Positions 1-6,960 of a stretch of DNA of 64,000 bases are shown here, in pieces. The DNA is from Klebsiella pneumoniae (GTDB lineage: Bacteria; Verrucomicrobiota; Verrucomicrobiia; Limisphaerales; SXTU01). The notes beneath the pieces were generated by a model that had not been told where the DNA came from, did no database searches, and was given only the letters and a program-made list of their open reading frames with translations. The translations under genes and the position numbers were made by a program. Each line of letters starts with the position of its first letter. The stretch's first letter is position 1. The stretch is from the NCBI GenBank assembly GCA_943330855.2, contig CALQJI020000007.1, forward strand, positions 1-64,000, read 5' to 3'.

Positions 1-52
1 CGTAGCGGCCGTGAATGCGGGCCAGGGCCTCGCGTTTGGCGGAGCGACTCAT
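1..52 (-). CDS. Possible start of a transposase/integrase-like gene, cut by window edge
   Basis: An ATG at 52-50 on the minus strand opens a frame that stays open to the window edge for 17 codons, reading MSRSAKREALARIHGRY. Short basic starts of this kind are seen in integrase-core transposases of environmental bacteria, but 17 residues cannot establish this. The DNA just upstream (about 80-145) has two copies of GAGTCAAC in the contexts ATGTGAGTCAACGTAT and ATATGAGTCAACTCGG, which could be the end of an insertion sequence. It is a partial, tentative call based mainly on context: neighbouring tRNA genes and a broken restriction gene. Confidence 0.25.
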   Translation of the reverse strand, partial: MSRSAKREALARIHGRY

Positions 53-219
53 GTTCGGGGCTTGGGTAACCACGAATGTGAGTCAACGTATCGTCGGACT
101 CCTCGTCCAACTCCCCGCCCCGGTAACATTTAATATGAGTCAACTCGGGCTGTGTGAACGCCTCACTAAAGGCTTGCCGCGCGAAAGGTCATTCGCATAA
201 TGCGCGCCGCAATTGGGAC

Positions 220-295
220 GGGGTCGTAGCTCAGTTGGTAGAGCGTCTCGTTCGCAATGAGAAGGTCGCAGGTTCGATTCCTGTCGGCTCCACCA
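220..295 (+). tRNA. tRNA-Ala (anticodon CGC)
   Basis: A 76-nt cloverleaf with encoded CCA. The acceptor stem GGGGTCG (220-226) pairs with CGGCTCC and contains the G3:U70 wobble pair that identifies alanine tRNAs. The anticodon loop TTCGCAA gives anticodon CGC, reading GCG. The T-loop TTCGATT is standard. Confidence 0.95.
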
Positions 296-360
296 GCCCA
301 ATGCCGCAAGGATGGGACGAGTTGCACGGGGCCATTCGCACCGCGCTTGGCTTTCAAATA

Positions 361-448
361 GGAGAGGTGGCTGAGTGGTTTAAGGCACACGCCTGGAAAG
401 CGTGCGTGGGTAACACCACCGTGGGTTCGAATCCCTCCCTCTCCGCCA
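361..448 (+). tRNA. tRNA-Ser (anticodon GGA)
   Basis: An 88-nt class II tRNA with encoded CCA. The acceptor GGAGAGG pairs with CCTCTCC, the anticodon loop CTGGAAA gives GGA (reads TCC/TCT), and there is a long variable arm (GTGGGTAACACCACC region) as expected for serine. It lies 65 bases downstream of tRNA-Ala in the same direction and is probably co-transcribed with it. Confidence 0.95.
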
Positions 449-571
449 ACCTCACAAAACCCCTTATTTAAGCCGTAGTTTGTCAACATTCTAGGAGGGT
501 GAAATTCAAAAGGCATAACCCGCTGGCATAACACATCCGCCCGTATCCTCCCCTTTTCTGGCGGCTCGCCC

Positions 572-1180
572 GTGTCAGAAATCCTCGAACGAGACCCGAC
601 GCCAGCCGGCCAAGCCCGCCTTCACGTGCTACGGTCCCTTGTGAACCTCTCTAAATTGAAGGCAGCAAGCCGTAATCGAGGCACTCCCCTGCCCCCGCAA
701 CAGCCCTCCTCCAGCGTTATAAATTTCTTGGTTCGAGACGGGGATGTTTTGATGGCTCTGACACGTCCCTACGTTTTGGACGGGCTTAAGGTCGCACGGT
801 GCCCAAAGGCATACGTCGGCGCTTTGCTCAATCAGCGGGTTGGAGCAATTCAGACGGCGAAGGCGAAAGACATCTCTGATTTTCTGTTTTTGTATCTGTG
901 TTCTGCTTTCGTTTTGGAATACGTGATCGAGAAATCCAGAATGCTCAATCAGCCGAACCTGAACATCCCCGTTGTGCGCAATTTGCCGTTCCCACTCCCA
1001 CCCCTCGCCGAACAACGCCGGAGCGTGGCCAAAGTGGAGCACCTGACGGCCTTGGTGGACGCGTTGGAAACGCAGCTCGCCGCCTCCCGCGCCACCACCG
1101 CGAACCTCCTCTCCGCCCTCGTCGCCGAACTCACCACTTGTTGCGATACCGGCGCATCAACCTCATCATTAAAAAACTGA
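572..1180 (+). pseudogene. Truncated type I restriction-modification specificity subunit (HsdS) remnant
   Basis: This 202-residue frame with a GTG start matches only the C-terminal part of an HsdS subunit. The stretch with LFLYLCSAFVLEYVI, LNQPNLNIPVVRNLPFPLPP and LAEQRRSVAKVEHL is the end of a target-recognition domain followed by the conserved coiled-coil spacer that ends HsdS proteins (ALVDALETQLAASRATTANL). Intact HsdS proteins are usually about 400 residues with two recognition domains. The first half is missing, and no hsdM or hsdR is present in the window. The first 40 residues do not resemble HsdS and may be fused non-homologous sequence. In HsdS the missing part would recognise DNA for methylation and cleavage, so the fragment is probably non-functional. 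A 90-bp piece of its 3' end recurs after the next gene. Confidence 0.7.
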
Positions 1181-1184
1181 ACTT

Positions 1185-2297
1185 ATGAACAACACTGCAT
1201 CAACAAACTCTTCGCCCCATCTGCTCTCCCCCTTTGACCTGCGCGATCTGCCGCTGCGCAACCGCGCGGTGATGGCCCCGCTGACCCGCGGCCGCGCCGG
1301 CCAGGAACGGGTGCCGAACGACCTGATGGTCGAATATTACACGCAGCGCGCCTCGGCGGGGCTGATCATCGCGGAGGCGACCACGATTTCCGAACAGGGC
1401 TTCGGCTGGGTGGATTCGCCGGGCATTTACAACGACGCGCAGGTGGCCGGCTGGAAGAAGATCACGGCGGTGCTGCGTGCGCGCGGCACGCCATTCTTCC
1501 TCCAGCTCTGGCACTGCGGCCGCGCATCCCACAGCAGCTTTCATGGCGGGAAGCCGGCGGTGTCAGCCTCGGCCATCAAGATCGATGGCGATTACATCCA
1601 CACGCCCGTCGGCAAGCAGCCCTACGAAACACCGCGTGCCCTAGAGACGGCCGAAGTTGCGGCGGTGGTGGAGGATTACCGGCGGGCGGCGGAGCGGGCC
1701 AGGGCCGCCGGATTCGACGGCGTGGAAATTCACGCGGCGAACGGCTACCTGATCAACCAGTTCCTCGATTCGAAAACCAATCACCGGACGGACCAATACG
1801 GAGGGACCCTGGAGAATCGCTATCGCTTCCTGAAAGAAATCGTGGAGGCGGTTCTCACTGTCTGGCCGGCGAATCGCGTGGCGGTGCGCCTGTCACCGAA
1901 TGGGAATTTCAACGACATGGGCGCGCCGGACTTCCGCGAGACGTTCACCTATGCCGCCGCCCAGTTGAACGCCTACGGGCTGGCCTTCCTGCATGTGGTG
2001 GACGGGCTGGCGTTTGGCTTCCACGAGCAGGGCCAGCCGATGATGCTGCCGGAATTTCGTGCGGTATTCTCGGGGCCGCTGATGGGCAACTGCGGCTACA
2101 CGCAGGAAACGGCGGAGGCGGCGATTGCCTCCGGCCAGGCGGACCTGATTGCGTTCGGGCGGCCCTACCTGAGCAATCCCGATCTCGTGGAGCGTTTCAC
2201 GCACGGCTGGGAGTTGAATCCGCCCGCAGACATGAAGGCATGGTCAGCCCCGACAGCGGAGGGTTACACCGACTTCCCGTTCCATCCGCAGACCTGA
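1185..2297 (+). CDS. Old yellow enzyme family NADH:flavin oxidoreductase / alkene reductase
   Basis: A 370-residue FMN-dependent TIM-barrel oxidoreductase of the NemA/OYE type, which reduces activated C=C bonds or nitro groups using NAD(P)H. Visible signatures are the N-terminal LPLRNRAVMAPLTRGRA (FMN contact), QLWHCGRASH, the EIHAANGYLINQFLD block with the catalytic His/Asn region, the NHRTDQYGG loop with ENRYRFL, and a C-terminal phosphate-binding stretch AFGRPYLSNPDL. Length is normal for the family. The gene sits alone, between two fragments of an hsdS gene, so it may have come in with or between copies of that locus. The physiological substrate cannot be deduced. Confidence 0.93.
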   Translation: MNNTASTNSSPHLLSPFDLRDLPLRNRAVMAPLTRGRAGQERVPNDLMVEYYTQRASAGLIIAEATTISEQGFGWVDSPGIYNDAQVAGWKKITAVLRARGTPFFLQLWHCGRASHSSFHGGKPAVSASAIKIDGDYIHTPVGKQPYETPRALETAEVAAVVEDYRRAAERARAAGFDGVEIHAANGYLINQFLDSKTNHRTDQYGGTLENRYRFLKEIVEAVLTVWPANRVAVRLSPNGNFNDMGAPDFRETFTYAAAQLNAYGLAFLHVVDGLAFGFHEQGQPMMLPEFRAVFSGPLMGNCGYTQETAEAAIASGQADLIAFGRPYLSNPDLVERFTHGWELNPPADMKAWSAPTAEGYTDFPFHPQT

Positions 2298-2316
2298 ACA
2301 ATGGGGCGTCAGCAAG

Positions 2317-2487
2317 ATGAGCTTCGCCGAACAACGCCGGATCGTGGCCAAAGTGGAGCACCTGATGGCCTTGGTGGACGCGTTGGAAACGCAGCTCGCC
2401 GCCTCCCGCGCCACCGCTCTCTTCGCCAAGCGTCAAAACCACTCCTCACATCGGATGCGTTCCGCCGTTGGGGGGCGCGATCCGTGA
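2317..2487 (+). pseudogene. Second HsdS C-terminal scrap (direct repeat of 1007-1096)
   Basis: A 56-residue frame beginning MSFAEQRRIVAKVEHLMALV. Bases 2326-2415 repeat 1007-1096 with only a few mismatches, and encode the conserved HsdS spacer helix. After ASRAT the reading frame runs into unrelated sequence and stops. It is too short to be a specificity subunit. The old-yellow-enzyme gene is therefore bracketed by two direct copies of an hsdS 3' end. Confidence 0.75.
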
Positions 2488-2544
2488 AACCAATTCCGAA
2501 TGGCATTCGGTGGAATGGTTTGGGACCACGACGCGCTTCGACTC

Positions 2545-2665
2545 CCTCTCCCTTCATCGGAGGAGGGTCGGGTCGGGGTGGGGGGGTGCGGGCGTCGGCG
2601 TGGGTGGCCGCATCCCTCATCCGGCCTGCGGCCACCTTCTCCGCTCCTCCGAGGAAGGGAGAAAC
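2545..2665. repeat. Palindromic C/T-rich dispersed repeat (family B), intergenic copy
   Basis: The element runs from CCCTCTCCCTTCATCGGAGG through a G-rich run to CCCTCATCCGGCC and CTCCTCCGAGGAAGGGAGAA. Related copies lie inside feoB (7461-7595) and at 47468-47607. Apart from the HsdS scrap, the 400-base gap 2298-2703 holds only this repeat; I see no other gene there. Confidence 0.6.
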
Positions 2666-2703
2666 CGCTCGCCGTGGCCGCGCGGCAGCGGGAGCGGCAC
2701 GGA

Positions 2704-4365
2704 CTACGGAGGCTCCGCCAGAAGTGCCTCGGCGTGTCTGCGGACGGCCTCTCCCTGACCGCCAAGCATCCGGGCCAACTCGTCCACGCGCTGTGGGCGC
2801 GTCAATATCTGGATGTCCGTGAGCGTGCGTCCGTCACGGACTTGCTTGGTCACGACGTAGTGCGCGTCCGCTGCGGCTGCGACGGGGGCAAGGTGCGTGA
2901 TGCAGAGCACCTGCCGGGCGCGCGCAATTTGCCGCATCTTCTCGCCGACGGCGTTTGCCGTCTCGCCGCCGACGTTCGCGTCCACCTCGTCGAAGACCAG
3001 CACGGGAATCTCGTCTTCCGCCGCGAGCACGGTCTTGAGCGCCAACATGACACGGGCCATTTCACCGCTCGACGCGATGGCGCGCAGCGGGCGGGCGGGC
3101 TCGCCGGGATTCGGAGCGAACTGAAATTCCACCCCGTCACAGCCGCTGTGGGTCGGGGCTGAGGGGGTGAGCGCGATGCCAAGTTCGCTTTGTTGAAACC
3201 CCAAATCTTGCAACTGCCGTGTGACGGCTTTGGTCAGTTTTGGAATCACTTTGCGCCGCGCGGCGGTCAAGTCGCGGCCCGCACGGGCCAGCTCGGCGTC
3301 CAGCTTGGCAAGCGCGTCGTTGAAGCGCGCAAGTTCCACGTCGCGCTGTTCGAGGTTCGCTAGCCGGGCTTTCGCTTCGTCGCCGAAAGCGATGACGTCG
3401 ACGAGTGACGGGCCGTATTTTCGTTTGAGTGAGTGAAGCAGGTTTAACCGCTCCTCCAACTGGGCGAGCCGCGCGGGGTCGAGGTCCACGCGTTCGGCGT
3501 AGCGGGATAGGTCTGACTGAAGTTCGTGGAGGGAGGCGACGATGAGTTCGTGAGCCTGGGCACAGCGCGTCTGCGAGGCGTCCACGCGCAGCAACTCCTG
3601 CAACGTGCGCCCCACTGCGCGGAGCTGGTTCAGCACGGAGGTGTCGTCGCCGTCGAGCGCGTTGAGCGCGGCCTGCGACAACTCCAGCAGCCGCGCGGCG
3701 TTGCTGGCGCGGTGGTGCTCGGCGTCGACTTCAGCTTCCTCTTCGGACCGGAGTTTGGCCGTGGAGATTTCGTGGACTTGATGGCGGAGCAGGTCGAGCT
3801 GCTGCGCGTAAGTTTTCTCATCCACGATGAGGGCGGCCTTCTCGCGTTCAACGATCGCGCGGCGGCGGACGAGTCCGGCGAAGGCGGCGACTTGCGCGGA
3901 CAGGCCGCCAAACGCGTCGAGAATCGCGAGCTGCTTGCCTGAGTGCAGGAGCGACTGGTGGTCGTGCGGCCCGTGCATATCCACGAGGCCTTCCCCGATG
4001 ACTGCGAGCGTGGCCAGCGTGGTGGGCGTGCCGTTGACGAACTGGCGGTTCGCACCGGCGGCGGTGAAGACGCGCTTGAGGACGAGCTGGCTTTCCTCGC
4101 AGGGCTCCAGCCCGTGTTCCTCCAGCAGCGCGGCCAGCGGTCCGGGCAGCTTCGCCGAATCGAACACTGCCTCAACCGCGCAACTGTCCGCACCGGCCCG
4201 GATGAGCGTGCGGTCGGCCCGCTCGCCGAGGACGAGGTTGAGCGCGCCGATGATGATGGATTTGCCCGCGCCGGTCTCGCCAGTGATGACGTTGCAACCG
4301 GGGCGTAGCTCCAGCGTGAGGTCCGCCACGAGGGCGAGGTTTTTGATGCGAAGTGTGGTGAGCAT
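2704..4365 (-). CDS. recN: DNA repair protein RecN
   Basis: A 553-residue SMC-like ATPase of double-strand break repair. It starts MLTTLRIKNLALVADLTLEL and has the Walker A motif GETGAGKS at residues 29-36 (RecN-specific GETGAGKSI). A long central coiled coil covers roughly residues 150-370. The C-terminal ATPase half carries SSGEMARVMLALK (ABC signature, about 430-445) and VLVFDEVDANVGG (Walker B). Length matches the RecN family. It acts in the cytoplasm on broken DNA ends, upstream of RecA. The gene is divergent from the hydrolase gene at 4558. No LexA box was recognised in the short gap between them. Confidence 0.96.
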   Translation of the reverse strand: MLTTLRIKNLALVADLTLELRPGCNVITGETGAGKSIIIGALNLVLGERADRTLIRAGADSCAVEAVFDSAKLPGPLAALLEEHGLEPCEESQLVLKRVFTAAGANRQFVNGTPTTLATLAVIGEGLVDMHGPHDHQSLLHSGKQLAILDAFGGLSAQVAAFAGLVRRRAIVEREKAALIVDEKTYAQQLDLLRHQVHEISTAKLRSEEEAEVDAEHHRASNAARLLELSQAALNALDGDDTSVLNQLRAVGRTLQELLRVDASQTRCAQAHELIVASLHELQSDLSRYAERVDLDPARLAQLEERLNLLHSLKRKYGPSLVDVIAFGDEAKARLANLEQRDVELARFNDALAKLDAELARAGRDLTAARRKVIPKLTKAVTRQLQDLGFQQSELGIALTPSAPTHSGCDGVEFQFAPNPGEPARPLRAIASSGEMARVMLALKTVLAAEDEIPVLVFDEVDANVGGETANAVGEKMRQIARARQVLCITHLAPVAAAADAHYVVTKQVRDGRTLTDIQILTRPQRVDELARMLGGQGEAVRRHAEALLAEPP

Positions 4366-4428
4366 CTTGCGACGCCGGAATCATTCCGACGGACGAGTCC
4401 AGCGGCAAGGGGGAAGAAGTCAGGAGCC

Positions 4429-4451
4429 AGCGGTCAGCGGTCAGCGGTCAG
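4429..4451. repeat. Short tandem repeat, AGCGGTC x3
   Basis: Three head-to-tail copies of the heptamer AGCGGTC in the gap between the divergent recN and metallo-hydrolase genes. It belongs to a type of simple CAGCGGT repeat; no function is evident. Confidence 0.7.
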
Positions 4452-4557
4452 TAAATGAACCTCGGACGAAACCGCGACTTTTGACCTCGGGCCTCGGGCC
4501 TTTTTCCCCGTCGGCCGCTTTGACTTGCCGCTGTCGCGCGGTCAATCTCCCACCGCG

Positions 4558-5346
4558 ATGTCCTTCAAACTCGTTTTCCTCGGCACTGGCACCTCCAACG
4601 GCGTGCCGGTCATCGGCAAGGAATACTCCGCTGCCTTCCTCGCCAACCCGAAGAACCACCGCACCCGGCCCTCCATCTGCGTCGAGACGCCTCACACGCG
4701 GCTGGTCGTGGACACCACGCCGGAGTTCCGCCTGCAATGCCTCCGCGAGCGCGTCACGCGCCTCGACGCCGTGCTCATCACCCACGCGCACGCGGACCAC
4801 ATCATGGGCATGGACGATTGCCGTCGCTTCTGCCAAGTCGCGGGCGAGAAGGCCCTGCCCATCCACGCCAGCGCGGCGACGATGGAGCATCTCCGACGCA
4901 TCTTTCTCTACGCATTCCACGACGGCCCGCACTCGGAAGGCTACTTCATCCCGGCTCCGCGCGTGTTCGACGGCCCGTTTGAAATCGGCGACCTGCGCAT
5001 CACGCCCTTGGCCTTGCCGCACGGGAAAACGCCCTGCCACGGCTTCCTCTTCGAGCAAGGTGGGCGTAAGCGGCTGGCCTATTGCAGCGATTGCAAGGAG
5101 GTGCCGGACGAAGTCATCGCCCAGATTCGGGGCGTGGAAATCGTCGTGCTCGACGCGCTGCGCAAGACCCCGCACTGGACGCACATGAGCCTCGACGAAG
5201 CGCTCACTGCCGCCCGCCGCATCAACGCGGGCCAGACCTACCTCACGCACCTGACCGACTGGTATGACCACGACCTCGACCAAGCGGAGCTGCCGCCCAG
5301 CGTGTCGCTGGCGTGGGATGGCTTGAGGGTGGAGCTCACGGCGTAA
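4558..5346 (+). CDS. MBL-fold metallo-hydrolase (PhnP-like phosphodiesterase family)
   Basis: A 262-residue metallo-beta-lactamase-fold protein. The start [20 protein letters not shown] is chosen because the family begins with this strand; an ATG 33 bases upstream would only add unrelated residues. It shows the metal-binding THAHADH motif, a downstream [12 protein letters not shown] histidine, YCSDCKEVP with the bridging Asp, and a late TYLTHLTDW histidine. Members of this group (PhnP-like) hydrolyse cyclic phosphate esters; others have unknown substrates. The gene ends one base before the next start, so it is probably co-transcribed with the TIGR03790 gene. Confidence 0.88.
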   Translation: MSFKLVFLGTGTSNGVPVIGKEYSAAFLANPKNHRTRPSICVETPHTRLVVDTTPEFRLQCLRERVTRLDAVLITHAHADHIMGMDDCRRFCQVAGEKALPIHASAATMEHLRRIFLYAFHDGPHSEGYFIPAPRVFDGPFEIGDLRITPLALPHGKTPCHGFLFEQGGRKRLAYCSDCKEVPDEVIAQIRGVEIVVLDALRKTPHWTHMSLDEALTAARRINAGQTYLTHLTDWYDHDLDQAELPPSVSLAWDGLRVELTA

Positions 5347-5347
5347 A

Positions 5348-6937
5348 ATGAAGACGCTGCTCGCCATCGCCTGTTTTGCGCCATTGATTGCCATCGCGGC
5401 CGGCTTGGGCGATTCCGCCGTCGTCCTCTACAACAGCTCCGTCGAAGACTCCAAGGCCGTCGCCTCGCACTACCTCACTGCGCGCGGGGTGCCGGCGAAC
5501 CAAGTCATCGGCCTGCCGCTGCCGGCGGGCGAGACGATGACGCGCCAGGAATTCCAAGAGCTGTTGCAGGAGCCGTTGCTGAAAGCGCTGACCGAGCGCG
5601 GCCTCTGGAAACTCCGCGCTGATGCTGCCCCGCGCGAGTTCAATCCGACCAACCCGCCCGCCGTCACCGAGTCGCAAATCCGTTACGCCGTCCTCTGCTT
5701 CGGCGTGCCGCTGAAAATCATCCGCGACCCCGCGCTCACCGAACCCAACTCCGACAAGCTCCCGCCCGAGTTGCGCCGCAACGAAGCCGCGGTGGACAGC
5801 GAACTCGCCCTGCTCCCGTTGGCCCTTGGTCGCCACCAACTCACCAGCGCGCTGCCGAACCGCAACTACGCCGCGACTAATCCCGCCGCGCTGCATCCCA
5901 TCAATGGCATCCTGCTCGTCGCGCGGCTCGACGGCCCGACCGCCGCCATCGCGCGCGGCCTCGTGGACAAAGCGCTCGTCGCCGAGCGCGACGGGCTTTG
6001 GGGCCGCGCTTACTTCGATGCGCGTGGCATTCGCGATGGCGGGTATCTCACGGGCGACGAGTGGATTCGCAAAGCCGCCGAGACGACGCGACGCTCCGGT
6101 TTCGAGACCGTGCTGGATGACTCCGCGCCGACGTTCTCGGCGGGCTTTCCCCTCAGCCAAGTTGGCCTTTATGCAGGTTGGTATGACGGCGGCGTGTCCG
6201 GCCCGTTCGCGCGCGATAAAGTCGAGTTCCTGCCCGGCGCGGTGGCGTATCATCTGCACTCGTTCAGCGCGCACACGCTGCGCTCGGCGGACAAGAACTG
6301 GTGCGGCCCGCTGCTCGCAAAGGGCGCGACTGCCACGATGGGCTGTGTGGAGGAACCGTTCCTCGCGGGCACGCCAGACCTCGGCGTTTTCTTCCACCGG
6401 CTCACCGCGGCGGGCTGGACGTTTGGTGAGGCGGCTTACGCGGCGCAAGGTTCCCTCTCGTGGCAGACCACCATCGTCGGCGACCCGCTTTACCGCCCGT
6501 TCGGACGGCACCCGGCGGAGTTGCACGCGGACCTGCTCAAGCGCCAAAGCCCACTCCTCGCGTGGTCGCATCTGCGCGTGGTGAACCTGAATCTCGCGCA
6601 AGGCACCTCCGCCGCCGAGATGGTTGGCTACTTGAACGAGCAGGTCGAAACGAAGACCAGCCCGGTGCTGCTGGAAAAGCTCGGCGACCTTCAGCTCAAG
6701 CTCGAGAAACCCGCGCTCGCCATCGAGGCGTGGGACAAGGCGCTGGCGAACCAGCCGACGCCGCAGCAACGCATCCGCCTGCTCCTCGCGCGTGCGGATC
6801 AGCTCACGAAGCTGGGCCGCGAGGTGCCCGCGCTCGTCGGTTGGAAGGAGTTGCTCGAACTTCTCCCGCCCTCGCCAGAGCAGACGCGGGTGAAAGACCG
6901 GTTGGAGGAAATGCAGGTGAAGCCGCGCAAGAAGTAG
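5348..6937 (+). CDS. TIGR03790-family secreted protein with TPR-like C-terminus
   Basis: A 529-residue protein with a signal peptide (MKTLLAIACFAPLIAIAAG). The start of the mature part, VVLYNSSVEDSKAVASHYL followed by RGVPANQVIGLPLP, is the hallmark of the TIGR03790 family, common in Verrucomicrobiota, Planctomycetota and Acidobacteriota and of unknown function. Residues about 420-529 look like TPR-type helical repeats (EKLGDLQLKLEKPALAIEAWDKAL), suggesting protein contacts. It follows the MBL-fold gene almost without a gap and converges on feoB. Confidence 0.85.
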   Translation: MKTLLAIACFAPLIAIAAGLGDSAVVLYNSSVEDSKAVASHYLTARGVPANQVIGLPLPAGETMTRQEFQELLQEPLLKALTERGLWKLRADAAPREFNPTNPPAVTESQIRYAVLCFGVPLKIIRDPALTEPNSDKLPPELRRNEAAVDSELALLPLALGRHQLTSALPNRNYAATNPAALHPINGILLVARLDGPTAAIARGLVDKALVAERDGLWGRAYFDARGIRDGGYLTGDEWIRKAAETTRRSGFETVLDDSAPTFSAGFPLSQVGLYAGWYDGGVSGPFARDKVEFLPGAVAYHLHSFSAHTLRSADKNWCGPLLAKGATATMGCVEEPFLAGTPDLGVFFHRLTAAGWTFGEAAYAAQGSLSWQTTIVGDPLYRPFGRHPAELHADLLKRQSPLLAWSHLRVVNLNLAQGTSAAEMVGYLNEQVETKTSPVLLEKLGDLQLKLEKPALAIEAWDKALANQPTPQQRIRLLLARADQLTKLGREVPALVGWKELLELLPPSPEQTRVKDRLEEMQVKPRKK

Positions 6938-6960
6938 TGGAGCGCGGACAGGCTCGAGTC

